Assembly: GCA_023251485.1 (NCBI GenBank)
Contig: JAHEYR010000010.1
Location: forward strand, 1 to 36,644
Direction: 5' to 3'
Origin: Bacteroidales bacterium
GTDB lineage: Bacteria > Bacteroidota > Bacteroidia > Bacteroidales > Cfx3-03
DNA: 36,644 bases
A model generated the notes under the pieces. That model was not told the origin of the DNA, did no database searches, and was given only the letters and a program-made list of their open reading frames with translations. The number at the start of each line of letters is the position of its first letter. Position 1 is the first letter of the stretch. Of this stretch, positions 9,197 through 20,200 are shown piece by piece. The translations under genes and the position numbers were made by a program.

Positions 9197-10651
9197 TTAT
9201 TCTGCTACTTCAGCAACAGGATTTAATACGCTTAATCTGACAGGACGTTTTTCTAATAATACCACATTCTCTACATGGTGTGTATGTGGAAACATATCGA
9301 CAGGCTGGATTGCAGTAACCTGATAGGCATCATTCATCTGTGCGATATCTCTTGCCTGTGTTGCAGGATTACAGCTGACATAGACCACTTTAGGGGCTCC
9401 CGTCAGAATGATCTGGTCAACTACTTTTGGATGCATTCCTGCACGGGGAGGATCAGTGATGATGACATCCGGAGCACCATGTGTTTCAATAAATTCAGGT
9501 GTCAACACCTTAACCATGTCGCCGGCAAAGAAATCTGTATTCTCAATCTTGTTCAATAAAGAATTTTCTTTTGCATCTTCAATGGCTTGTGGGACATATT
9601 CAATACCCACGACTTTTTGAGCATTACGAGCTATAAAGTTCGCAATAGTTCCTGTACCGGTGTATAAGTCATACACAACCTCATTACCTGTTAATCCTGC
9701 AAACTCACGGGCAACACTATATAGCTTGTGAGCCTGTTCGGAATTGGTTTGGTAGAATGAAATAGGACCAATCTTAAATTTCAATCCCTCCATCTCTTCC
9801 ATGATGAATGGATTACCTTTAAACAGTTCAATTTCGAGATCTGAAATCGTATCGTTTTTCTTTTCGTTTACCACATACATCAAAGAGGTAATCGCTGGAA
9901 ACTTCTTCTCAATAACAGAGAGCAAGTCATCTATTAATGGTTGGTCACGATATCCGACGACAAGGATAGCCATGAGCTCACCCGTTGACGATGTTCTGAC
10001 GATCAGGTTTCGTAGAAACCCAGTCCATTGTCGTGCATCGTGAAAGGTCAACTCGTGTTTTAATGCATAAGCCTTAATAGCCAGTCTGATGCCATTAGAT
10101 GGCTCGGGTTGAAGATGACAAGCTTTGATGTCAACAACTTTATCGAAGAAACCAGGGTAATGAAATCCGGCTGCATTTAATGCCCCCTGTTCAATGTTTT
10201 CTATTCGTTGTTCATCTGTTAACCAACGTTTACTCGAAAAGGTATATTCAAGCTTATTTCGATAGTAACGGGTCTTCTCTGATGCGATAATCTCTTTTAC
10301 CTTCGGGAAATCGAATTTGCCAATTCTGGAGAAATGATCCTCAACCTGTTTCTGCTTGTAGATCAGCTGGTCAGCGTAAGCCATATTCTGCCATTTACAT
10401 CCCCCGCAAATGCCAAAGTGCTCGCAAAAAGGTTCTACTCTTTTTTCTGCATAATGATGAAATTTGACCACCTTTCCTTCATAGTAATGTCTTTTCTTGG
10501 CCACTGCTTTAATATCAACAATGTCGCCCGGAACCACAAAAGGAACAAAGACAACCATATTGTCAACTCTGGCAACGGCCTTGCCTTCGGCACCTGCATC
10601 CAATATCTCAACATTTTCAAACAGTGGAAGTATCTTGTTTTTACGAGCCAT
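9197..10651 (-). CDS. rlmD: 23S rRNA (uracil-5)-methyltransferase, TrmA/RlmD (RumA) family
   Basis: 484 aa; TRAM-like N-terminus, CEHFGICGGCKWQNM Fe-S motif, VVYVSCNPATQARD catalytic motif. Confidence 0.9.
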   Translation of the reverse strand: MARKNKILPLFENVEILDAGAEGKAVARVDNMVVFVPFVVPGDIVDIKAVAKKRHYYEGKVVKFHHYAEKRVEPFCEHFGICGGCKWQNMAYADQLIYKQKQVEDHFSRIGKFDFPKVKEIIASEKTRYYRNKLEYTFSSKRWLTDEQRIENIEQGALNAAGFHYPGFFDKVVDIKACHLQPEPSNGIRLAIKAYALKHELTFHDARQWTGFLRNLIVRTSSTGELMAILVVGYRDQPLIDDLLSVIEKKFPAITSLMYVVNEKKNDTISDLEIELFKGNPFIMEEMEGLKFKIGPISFYQTNSEQAHKLYSVAREFAGLTGNEVVYDLYTGTGTIANFIARNAQKVVGIEYVPQAIEDAKENSLLNKIENTDFFAGDMVKVLTPEFIETHGAPDVIITDPPRAGMHPKVVDQIILTGAPKVVYVSCNPATQARDIAQMNDAYQVTAIQPVDMFPHTHHVENVVLLEKRPVRLSVLNPVAEVAE

Positions 10652-10663
10652 TCTTTCTTTTTA

Positions 10664-11755
10664 TTAAATTTCGTTATTTCTTTTCTCAAAGTGTTTGCTA
10701 TCGCCCCACTCTCCAAACCCAATCTCATCTCCAGCCAGATGTATTCGTGCCTCTAAACAGGTTTTACACTGTTCAGCCTCTTCGTCAATACAAGGTTTAT
10801 CTTCATATAAAAGATATCCTTCACGATATTGTACAGGGGTTAGATTCGGCATGATGATATTGGCTCCGACTTTCAATGCTTTTTCGCGACCGAGTTTGTC
10901 AATAGCTTGCATGGCTGTTGTAGCAGCAATATTGATATCCTTCATCATAATACGAAGGATCGCAACCATCTTTAACGAAAGCCGAAAACGATCTTTCTTC
11001 GATAGTAAAAGATGTCTGAAGGCATAAAGCGGAGTGTCCTCATGCTCAATATAGGGACCCATTCCACACATATCTATGTCGAGATCCTTAAAGAAGAGCA
11101 AATCGTCGGCTAAGTCGGCAACAGTTTGAAAGGGAAGGCCGATCATGACACCGGTACCTACATTGTAGCCGATATTTCTTAAGGTATGCAGGGCATTAAT
11201 ACGCGTTTCATAATCGTGTTTCGAATCGTGCGGATGTATCTTGTAATAGAGTTCTCTGTTTGAAGTTTCGATGCGGATCAGATAACGATGAGCACCGGCC
11301 TCAAACCATTCTTTATAAACATCTTCACTTTGCTCACCCATCGATAGAGTAATCCCAAGTTTCCCATCACTTAGGTCCTTGATTTTTTTGAGCAGATCGG
11401 TGATTTCATTTACAAATTTACGGTCGCTACGTTCTCCACTTTGCAATACCATTGAGCCATATCCATTGTCGAGTGCAAATTGCGCAGCTTCCAATACCTC
11501 TTTCTCCCCAACCATATAACGATCTACAGAACGGTTTCCTTTTCGGATGCCACAGTAGTAACAGTTTTTCGAACAAATATTAGATAATTCAATCAGGCCT
11601 CTGAAATAAACTTTCTTACCAACGTACTTCTCTTTTATTTCTGAAGAAAGGGCAAAGATCTTTTTGCGATCAGATTCATTCGCCTCCAATAACGCGATCA
11701 GATCATCCTTTGTGAAGATATCTTTTAAAAGAATTTCGTCAATTTGGTTTTTCAC
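10664..11755 (-). CDS. hydE: [FeFe] hydrogenase H-cluster maturation radical SAM enzyme HydE (likely GTG start at 11755; ORF track begins at 11827)
   Basis: GLIELSNICSKNCYYCGIRKGN (CxxxCxxC radical SAM motif), MVLQSGERSD, GTGVMIGLPFQT, MCGMGPYIEHEDTPL: HydE-like. Confidence 0.85.
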   Translation of the reverse strand: MKNQIDEILLKDIFTKDDLIALLEANESDRKKIFALSSEIKEKYVGKKVYFRGLIELSNICSKNCYYCGIRKGNRSVDRYMVGEKEVLEAAQFALDNGYGSMVLQSGERSDRKFVNEITDLLKKIKDLSDGKLGITLSMGEQSEDVYKEWFEAGAHRYLIRIETSNRELYYKIHPHDSKHDYETRINALHTLRNIGYNVGTGVMIGLPFQTVADLADDLLFFKDLDIDMCGMGPYIEHEDTPLYAFRHLLLSKKDRFRLSLKMVAILRIMMKDINIAATTAMQAIDKLGREKALKVGANIIMPNLTPVQYREGYLLYEDKPCIDEEAEQCKTCLEARIHLAGDEIGFGEWGDSKHFEKRNNEI

Positions 11756-11781
11756 AATAAAGTGGTTTGATTTTTGAGGTG

Positions 11782-11789
11782 CAAAGTTA
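11782..11789 (-). promoter_or_regulatory. Candidate -7 box TAACTTTG for the hydE-rlmD transcription unit
   Basis: CAAAGTTA on + strand; lies inside the ORF-track version of HydE, supporting a downstream start. Confidence 0.55.
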
Positions 11790-12067
11790 CAACGAAAACT
11801 AACAGCGAAAGAAGTTTTGACATTCATCTATGCATACATATTGGAATAAAGTCGAATATTTTGGTTCTGCCCTGTTTGAGGTTGATTTGTGAATTTTGAT
11901 ACTGGAAAACAATAGGATGAAAAATAATAAGGTGAAGGGAGCAAAAAAACATTAGCAAATATGTCAGTGCTCTTGAAATTTTCACTAAACTTGAAGCCGA
12001 TTTCAAATGTAGTATGTACAGACAAGTGTGATTAATAAACAACTGAAATTCAATATAATAAAAAATC

Positions 12068-12790
12068 ATGAATCTACAAACAATGACAAAGGGAAGCATG
12101 CTAAGAGGTTTTAGTATGCCAACTATCTACAGACTTTCTACAAAGCTGCTGATGGTTATGCTAGTAATAGCAATGTCGGCTGGGATGACCGGTTGTAATA
12201 ACCAAAAGAGAATTGCAGCACGTGGGCGTGCAGCAAAAATTGAACAGGCTAAGGTGCGGTTACAAGCTTTGCTTGATGATAAGAGTACACTTACGCTTGA
12301 TCAGAAGTATACCGAATTAAATACAATCAAAGGATGGAATCTTAATGACAAAGATGTTGACAATTTGATTGCTAAAGTTGAAGATAAGTTATCGAAAGAT
12401 CGTGAAATATTACGCAAACGTGCTGATGAAGAAGTGAGGTTACGCGAAGCAGAAGAGCGACGACGACAAGAAGAGGCTATGCGTAATGCAGGAAGTAACG
12501 ATCCTCGTTTTATCAAAATAAATGAGGCTTTTAATAGCATCGTAACTGCATCTTCTGTTGATGTAGCTAACAAACGCATTATTGAAACATTAAATCTGTT
12601 TAATACTCCTGATGCACCGGTTTTAATCGCTATCAGTCAGAATGGTACTGCAAAAGATTATGACCGTCCAACTACTATCAAGCGTTATCTCGAATATTTA
12701 AAAGACCAAAAGCGTAATGTAAACCAAATCTCAAATCTGGTTTTTGATGCTAGTGGTAAAATAACAGAACTCGAACTAACCAAAAAATAA
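12068..12790 (+). CDS. Hypothetical lipoprotein with charged coiled-coil segment; start codon uncertain
   Basis: Lipobox-like ...MLVIAMSAGMTGCNN; coiled-coil-like REILRKRADEEVRLREAEERRRQEEAMRNAG. Confidence 0.7.
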   Translation: MNLQTMTKGSMLRGFSMPTIYRLSTKLLMVMLVIAMSAGMTGCNNQKRIAARGRAAKIEQAKVRLQALLDDKSTLTLDQKYTELNTIKGWNLNDKDVDNLIAKVEDKLSKDREILRKRADEEVRLREAEERRRQEEAMRNAGSNDPRFIKINEAFNSIVTASSVDVANKRIIETLNLFNTPDAPVLIAISQNGTAKDYDRPTTIKRYLEYLKDQKRNVNQISNLVFDASGKITELELTKK

Positions 12791-12799
12791 TTAGGAGCT

Positions 12800-13378
12800 A
12801 TGAAGACATTTAAAATTTCAATAATTGCCCTTGCCCTTTTATTAGGATGTGGAACGATGTTTGCCCAGGAGACTATCTCCCCCGATCGTAAAAAAGCAAT
12901 AGATAGTCTGGCACTTGAAAAAGTAAGAGACTTAAGTAAGTATATCGCCTTAGTAGGTAGTAAAGAAACTCCATGGTCTGAAGCACAACGCGTTATTCAA
13001 CGCGCAGAAGAACTCTTCATGCCCGGTAGCGAAATGGGGGTATCTTCACTTTATCGTCCTGAGATCAGCTATTTTAAAGTACGCGAATATTTCGAAAGAC
13101 TGATGCGTTTAAACTACGATAAAGTTTCTATCGATTGGTATAATATCGAGTATGTAAGCGACCTTGAACAACAACCTGATGGTACATTCGTTGGTGTCAT
13201 TACGATCTTCCAGCGTTTTGAGGGTTATAATAAAGAAAAGGGGTTGGTATACCGCGATACGACTAAAAAAGATATCACCATCTATGTTAAACGCAAAGAG
13301 ACCCAGATCGGTGGTCGTACGATCGGATTCTGGGATGTTTTGCTTGGCGATATCCGTGTAAAAGAAACCCGTCCGTAA
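12800..13378 (+). CDS. Hypothetical secreted protein
   Basis: Signal peptide MKTFKISIIALALLLGCGTMFAQ; 9 nt after the upstream gene, likely co-transcribed. Confidence 0.7.
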   Translation: MKTFKISIIALALLLGCGTMFAQETISPDRKKAIDSLALEKVRDLSKYIALVGSKETPWSEAQRVIQRAEELFMPGSEMGVSSLYRPEISYFKVREYFERLMRLNYDKVSIDWYNIEYVSDLEQQPDGTFVGVITIFQRFEGYNKEKGLVYRDTTKKDITIYVKRKETQIGGRTIGFWDVLLGDIRVKETRP

Positions 13379-13395
13379 ACAATAAAAATTAGGTT

Positions 13396-13446
13396 AAAGC
13401 CGTTGTAGTTATGATCGAAAATATCGATAATAGCTACAACGGCTTT
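13396..13446 (+). terminator. Intrinsic terminator-like hairpin
   Basis: AAAGCCGTTGTAG ... CTACAACGGCTTT followed by T. Confidence 0.65.
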
Positions 13447-13492
13447 TCGGTTTTGAAAAACACCTATCTTCGCTAAATATTATATAAACTGC

Positions 13493-14374
13493 ATGAAATT
13501 TTCCAACCAACGATTAACCGGGTCGCTTAAGCGTTTACCATTTGTTTCTATCTTGCTTATATTCACAATCCTTTTTGGAAATGAACCACTTAAAGCTCAG
13601 AGTAGTTTAGGTGAGAGCAAACTCGATGCCTCTGCATTTTTTGCACAAACGAAACAACTTACCCAGTTCTTTCGTCGTTTCAATGGCGAAGAGGATGCTA
13701 AAGGAAATAAACTCGACTCCAATAACTTTCAATTTAGAGAAAAACATCTGCGGAAGAACTTCCTTTCTATTCTTTTCGACAAACAAAATCATTCTATATC
13801 AGAAAACCTGAAGACTGATTTTGTAAACGAAGTACTCAATGAAACCAATCCAAAGTTCCTGGATTTTCATGGTGATAAATGGTTTGCCGAAGTCAATGCT
13901 GTGTTTTCTTATCAAAATCGTCCGGTAAATCTTTTAATATATCTTCAAATTGAGAAGTCGGGTCTTGGTTATAAATGGGTCATCTCAAATGTTTACTTTG
14001 ACTCATTCTCTGAGATCTTCTTTCATTCCAATACGAATGATAAGGCATCATCTTTCTTGCATCCTATGAGTCATGAAATTGATTTTATGAATCTTAGAAA
14101 GGCATTTAACGATCCAAAGGATATAGATTATTACGCGCCCAAAGACTATACTCCAGACTATCTGACCCTGTTTTTTGTTGAATTAAAAGGTGGGCATTTA
14201 ACCTATAAAACAATTAATAGTGTCAAGTTCCATTTCCTTCAGGTGAATGGATGGTATTTCGAAGTGAATGATTTTAACCGTTCCGGGTTTAATTCGGGTT
14301 GGCTCATCTCTAATCTTTTAAAAGTGAATGAAGAGGAGAAAGCTCGATTACTTAAAATATATGACCATGATTAA
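13493..14374 (+). CDS. Hypothetical secreted protein
   Basis: Hydrophobic N-terminus (LPFVSILLIFTILFGNEPLKAQS); soluble remainder. Confidence 0.65.
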   Translation: MKFSNQRLTGSLKRLPFVSILLIFTILFGNEPLKAQSSLGESKLDASAFFAQTKQLTQFFRRFNGEEDAKGNKLDSNNFQFREKHLRKNFLSILFDKQNHSISENLKTDFVNEVLNETNPKFLDFHGDKWFAEVNAVFSYQNRPVNLLIYLQIEKSGLGYKWVISNVYFDSFSEIFFHSNTNDKASSFLHPMSHEIDFMNLRKAFNDPKDIDYYAPKDYTPDYLTLFFVELKGGHLTYKTINSVKFHFLQVNGWYFEVNDFNRSGFNSGWLISNLLKVNEEEKARLLKIYDHD

Positions 14375-17039
14375 AACGAGAGGATTGGGCTGTATAGCCG
14401 GTTTCTTACTGATGGTGTGTAGCTTAACCCTACATGCCCAGGTGCGATCGGTAAATACACAGCATCAACCATCTGGCAAAGCACTACTTAAGGCAACATC
14501 TCTTTCCAAAACACATATAGCCGGGCAGGGCCAGCCTTCCGGTCAGGCTCTGGATGATACCATACACGGCCAACAGGCTACTATTTCAGCTGAAGAATTA
14601 GAAAAGTATCGTCAAAGTTCGCTCGATCTTATTAATTTTTTGGAAGGTACATTGAACTTCCTTGGCGATCGTAAATCGATCCCTCGTGAGAAAGAGGTTA
14701 TTATTAATAATAGCTTTTCCAAGATTTTCCTGACTCCAAAGGTTCAAATTGAAGACGATCTTGATGAAAAGCGTAAAGTGCCTTTGTATAAAGACGTACA
14801 GGCCTACCTTAAAGATATTGACTTTTTCTTCAAAGGCGCAACCTTTAAATTTAGAGTCGACGAGGTACAGTATACCGTAAACAGTCCGACCAATCTTTTC
14901 TTTAAGATCACTGTTACCCGGCAACTAAATGGTCGCACCATTGAAGGCGATACGGTTAACTCTACGAAGGTTCGGTTCATTGAGGTCAATCTTGATCCCG
15001 AGCAGAATACCATGAAGATTGCCAGTATTTATACCACCAAGATAAACGAAGAAGAAGAACTTCAGAGTTGGTGGAACGGCATGCCTGTGATCTGGAAGTT
15101 GGCTTTAGGGAAGAATATCAAGGTGAATCAGAATGTCGATCTGTCACAGGTGATGCATTATTCAGATTCAGTAACCCTTCGAAAGGGTGACTCGATAGAA
15201 CATGTTGCTTTCGATACGGCTATCATCAAAAAGGAATCCATCTATGGAGCTATCCGAAAGCTGGTAAAGTCGCGTGCCATAGATCTCTCCGGGTTTAAGT
15301 CGATCGATAACGTAGATCCTTTGGCTAAGTTGACGGATCTTCAGAATGTAAATATCTCAGGAACCAAGGTTAAAGATCTGACGCCGATTCGAAACCTTAA
15401 TTTTTTAGAGGTGCTGAATATCTCCGGTTGCAAGGTTGAAAGCCTTGCCCCGTTGCGTTATATGCAGAAAATAAAAGAATTGGATGCCTCCAACACTGAG
15501 ATAAAGGATCTGGTTCCTATTTCAGCCTATTTAAATCTCGAACGGTTGAATGTTAGTGGGAGCAAGGTCGATAGTTTATCACACATTTCAGGCTTGTCCA
15601 ATCTTACGGACCTTCGTTTTAATAATAGCAAGGTTTCCGATCTTAATCCCATCAAAGGACTTCAAAACCTTTCCATCCTTCAGTTTTCAGGCACACCGGT
15701 GACGGATATCTCTCCGGTTTCAGGTTTGAATAAACTGGTACGACTCGACTTTAAGCATACCGAAATACCAAGTCTCGATTCGCTCATTCATCTTTCATCA
15801 CTACAGCTGTTGTTTTGTGATCAAACACCTGTCAGTACCTTGCGACCACTTGAAGGGTTACCTGTCTTGAAAAGAATCTATTGTGATGAATCGGGTGTCA
15901 AGAAACCCGAGGTATCCAGATTCGGATTGAAGCGTCCCGGTGTATTGGTCATCTTTGAGTCTGAAGAGTTGTCGAAATGGTGGATCGAACTGACTACCGA
16001 ATGGAAAAAGGTCTTCACCGCTTTAGCAACAATCCCCGCCACTCCTACTAAAGAAGATCTGCATAGCCTGGTTGTTAAAACGAAAGTGGATATATCCGGA
16101 AATCAGAATATCTTGAATATTGATCCGGTCGACAAGTTTATAAATCTTCAGTCACTCAACATCGCCGGCACGCAGATCATCTCCATTGAGCCGATCAAAG
16201 ATTTGGTTGATTTGAATAATCTTAACCTTTCAGCTACCCGGATCACCAGTATATCGGCTTTGCGTAATCTAAAAAATCTGGATGTCCTCAATCTGGATAA
16301 ACTTCCGGTTACTTCACTCGATCCGATTTATGGATTATCTAATTTGAGGTTGCTTCTGATGGATGGCGTACAAGCACCGGCTGCTTTAAAAGATACCCTT
16401 CGTCGGAAGATCCCCAATTGCTTAGTCGTCTATCAGACTGATTCTTTGACTCACTGGTGGAAAAATCTTTCTCCGGACTGGAAAGCTATTTTTGGATATC
16501 CCAATACGATGCCAACCAGGATACAGCTTCACCAGATTCAAAACCTTAAAGAGCTTGCTTTTAAAGATAATATAAGGATCACTGATTTGAATCCATTGAA
16601 AACATTAGATCGGATTCAGAAGCTACAATTCTCGGGGACGTCAATCACTGATTTGACACCTTTGGTAACGCAAAAAGATCTATTAGTCTTGAAGTGTCCG
16701 AATAATCCTATCCAGGAACTCGATCCTATAAAGCAATTGACGGGCTTGGTAGAACTTGACGTTGAAGGAACGCCGGTACGATCTCTGGAAATCTTGCTTA
16801 ACTTTAAGAATTTACAGGTTATTTGTGCAGGTGGCACCCAGATTAAGTCTATCAAATATCTGAAGTTGTTAACTAATCTACAACGATTGGAAGTCTTCAA
16901 TACCCGTGTAGGGAGTCTTTCGTCGCTTGAAACCAATAAAACCCTTAAGTTATTACGTTGTTATAATACCAAGATAGGCAAGCGGGAAGTCGGTCGATTT
17001 AAAGAGACCCATCCCGACTGCGAGGTCGTCTATTATTAA
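14367..17039 (+). CDS. Secreted multi-module leucine-rich-repeat protein (ORF track starts at 14328; ATG at 14361/14367 precedes the signal peptide)
   Basis: Signal peptide MIKTRGLGCIAGFLLMVCSLTLHAQ; many ~22-aa LRRs such as LTDLQNVNISGTKVKDLTPIRNLNFLEVLNISGCKVESLAPL; three WWxxxxxxWK segments. Confidence 0.85.
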   Translation: MIKTRGLGCIAGFLLMVCSLTLHAQVRSVNTQHQPSGKALLKATSLSKTHIAGQGQPSGQALDDTIHGQQATISAEELEKYRQSSLDLINFLEGTLNFLGDRKSIPREKEVIINNSFSKIFLTPKVQIEDDLDEKRKVPLYKDVQAYLKDIDFFFKGATFKFRVDEVQYTVNSPTNLFFKITVTRQLNGRTIEGDTVNSTKVRFIEVNLDPEQNTMKIASIYTTKINEEEELQSWWNGMPVIWKLALGKNIKVNQNVDLSQVMHYSDSVTLRKGDSIEHVAFDTAIIKKESIYGAIRKLVKSRAIDLSGFKSIDNVDPLAKLTDLQNVNISGTKVKDLTPIRNLNFLEVLNISGCKVESLAPLRYMQKIKELDASNTEIKDLVPISAYLNLERLNVSGSKVDSLSHISGLSNLTDLRFNNSKVSDLNPIKGLQNLSILQFSGTPVTDISPVSGLNKLVRLDFKHTEIPSLDSLIHLSSLQLLFCDQTPVSTLRPLEGLPVLKRIYCDESGVKKPEVSRFGLKRPGVLVIFESEELSKWWIELTTEWKKVFTALATIPATPTKEDLHSLVVKTKVDISGNQNILNIDPVDKFINLQSLNIAGTQIISIEPIKDLVDLNNLNLSATRITSISALRNLKNLDVLNLDKLPVTSLDPIYGLSNLRLLLMDGVQAPAALKDTLRRKIPNCLVVYQTDSLTHWWKNLSPDWKAIFGYPNTMPTRIQLHQIQNLKELAFKDNIRITDLNPLKTLDRIQKLQFSGTSITDLTPLVTQKDLLVLKCPNNPIQELDPIKQLTGLVELDVEGTPVRSLEILLNFKNLQVICAGGTQIKSIKYLKLLTNLQRLEVFNTRVGSLSSLETNKTLKLLRCYNTKIGKREVGRFKETHPDCEVVYY

Positions 17040-17054
17040 TCAAACCAACCTACC

Positions 17055-17089
17055 AAAAGGGCAATGAAATTATTCTTCATTGCCCTTTT
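17055..17089 (+). terminator. Intrinsic terminator
   Basis: AAAAGGGCAATGAA-attattc-TTCATTGCCCTTTT. Confidence 0.88.
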
Positions 17090-17208
17090 GTGTTTTTAGC
17101 TTCATATTCATTAAAAATAAATTAATTATTATTCGGTGCTTAGCATTAATGCGATACGTAAATATTTTGTATTTTTCACAATAGTTTACCTCTTTAATCA
17201 GCGCCGCC

Positions 17209-20200
17209 ATGAAAACACGTTCTTTCTTATATCTAGTTGTGATAGTGTTACTTGCCGGGTGCTCCGGTCATAAAATCAAGGTAACCGATACAAACTTCTC
17301 AAATGAAGTAGACCGATTGCAGAATCTGGTCTTTAAATTTAATGAACCCATTGCGCCTGACTCTCTATTCGATAAATGGGATACCATAAACTATATTCAA
17401 TTTAAGCCAGCCTTGAAAGGCCGGTTTAAGTGGACTTCTGCGGAAGAGCTCATCTTTTCGCCCTCCCAACCACTGCCTCCGAGTTCTACTTTTGAAGCCC
17501 CATTAACCGGGGAGTTATCAAAGCTCTCAGCCTCACATCATGGGGTATCCGACAAAGTGATCCGTTTTCATACCGCTTTTCTGGAGTTAAAAGAATCGAG
17601 TGCTTATTGGGCTTATGCAGATGATGGCTCGCACAGAATTGAAATAAGAATCACCTTGTCATTTAATTATGATGTTGATCCAAATCTCGTCAGTAAATTG
17701 TTGACCATAAGTCAAAATGACAGGAAACTGGAGTCCAGATTATTGACCAGTGGTCTCTCAACAGAGGTAGCTTTTGCTGTTATTCCGTTCTCTGCAAAGA
17801 CGACAAAAGCATTCAATCTCGACCTGAAACTAGCACCAGGACTACAATGTCCGGGGAGTAATTATAAATTAACGGAGCTGATCTCAAAGCGTGTCGAGGT
17901 GCCCTCTCCCGAAAAGTTTTCCATCGTAAAAGTAGAACCCGAATTTAATATGGGCGAAGGTGTATTATCGATATACACCACCCAGCCTGTTGAAGCGAAA
18001 GATCTTTCCAAATATATCACGGTTACGCCTGCCATAAATTACACTACAGAGCTTCAGCCCAATGGGATTAAGCTGGTCGGGCCTTTTGTAGAAGGACAAG
18101 CTTATTCCCTGCGTATTGCTCCGGAATTGAAAAGCGTTTTTGATATCCCGCTTAACGATGTGTATGTGCAGTCGATATTATTTACTAATCCTCAGCCGCT
18201 CATTGCCTTTACGGATAAGCAAAGTACCTACCTGACTTCTAAAGGAAACCGTAATCTCGGATTAAAGATTGTGAATGTTCCAAAGCTGAAGATCACTGCT
18301 TTCAAGATCTTTGAGAACAATCTACAGCAATATTTCAAAAATGGAGTTGAGTATGACTTTGCTGAAGACGCAGGCGAATATCATGAGATGACCGGATATC
18401 CCCTGAATGAAGATTACGGCCGGAAGGTTTATGAAAAGGAGATCGACACCCATAAGTTAGCGGCAAAGGGAAGTATCAGATTATTAAATATCAATCTTGA
18501 TGAAATCAATTACAAGGAAAAACTAAAAGGTATCTATCTCTTTAAAGTAGAAAGCACCGAGAAACGTTGGATTCGTGATGTACAACTTGTATCTGTTTCA
18601 GATATTGGTTTAATCGTCAAGCAGGGGGTGAACAAAATCATGGTCTTTGCCAACTCTATCAAAGATGCCAGGCCATTGGCCGGCGTCAAGATCGACTTCA
18701 TCAGTCGTAACAACCAAAAGGTGTACACAGCCCTTACAAACGGAATGGGAGTAGCCGTGCTTGATAATATAGCCACAAAGGCAAAGGGCTTCACGATAGG
18801 GATGATCTCAGCCACATTGGGCGATGATTTCAATTTTATGATGTACGACCGTTCCTCTGTTGAGATGTCGCGTTTCGATATTGGCGGTAAACGAACCTTT
18901 GATCACGGACTGGATGTCTTTATCTATGGCGATCGCGATTTATATCGTCCCGGCGATTCGGTTTATATCAATACCCTTGTTCGTAGCACCGATCTAAAAA
19001 CAGTTCATGATATACCGTTAAAAGTAAAGATTGTTACTCCCAATGGCAAGGCGATGCTGTATCTCCGTCGAAATCTGGATAAACAGGGGGCCGCTGAGAC
19101 CCGATTTAGTCTGCCTGCCGATATCATGACCGGAGTATTTACCATTGAAGTGCTTTCAGGAAACGATGTATTGCTACAAAGTAAAACGTTTAAGGTCGAA
19201 GATTTTATGCCTGAGCGGATTAGCCTAACCGCTAAGGCCGACAGGCCGGTTTATCAACCCGGACAAAATCTGCAGTTAACCCTTAAAGCAGCTAATCTCT
19301 TTGGCACCCCTGCTGCTGATCGTAAATATGAGCTGGAGCTGGTTATGAAACGCAAAGCCTTCAAACCCAAAGGCTTTGATGACTATATCTTTAATATTAC
19401 CGATAAGAATGAAGCGCAGCTGAATAATCTATTACGTTCGGGGAAGACCAATGCCGAAGGCATTGCCAACGAAACGATTCCATTGCCAGCCTTTACCGGT
19501 ATTGGAATGATAGAAGGAAAACTCTATACCTCCGTTTTTGATGAAAACGGTCGTCCTGTAAATCGGTTGGTGACTTTTGATTTGTCCACGCAAAATGCTT
19601 TCTTTGGTATCCGCGACTTTGACAGTTGGGTCAGTACACAGAATCCGGTTCGCATTGGGCTGACAGCCGTTAATGCCAATGGCGTTCAGCTTAAAAACGC
19701 CAGAGCAATAGTGAAAGTCATTCATAATACATGGGAGAATGTACTTGAAAAACGGGGAACCAGTTATCATTATAATTCCCTGAAACGTGAGAAGGAGATG
19801 ATGAGTAAGTCTGTTGAATTAGCAGCAGTAAACAATCGGATTGATTTCACCCCTTATCTTTCAGGTCAGTACGAAATACGTGTCTATTCTCCGGGTTCTA
19901 TTTCTTATGTCTCGAAGAGTTTTTATGCTTATCGGAATGGTGATACCCAGTTCTCCTCGTTTCCTATCGATCGCAAGGGACAAGTTAAGATCCAGGCAGA
20001 TAAGCCTGAATATCGTCCGGGTGAGAAAGCAAAGATACTCTTTACAGCTCCCTTCTCCGGGCGGATGCTCGTGACCATAGAGCGGGGCGAAGTGATGGAG
20101 CAGCGTTATATCGATCTTAAAGAAAAGGCCGGCAGCTTCGAATTTACCGTCAAAGATGAACACGTACCGAACGTCTATATTTCGGCATTGGCTTTCAGAG

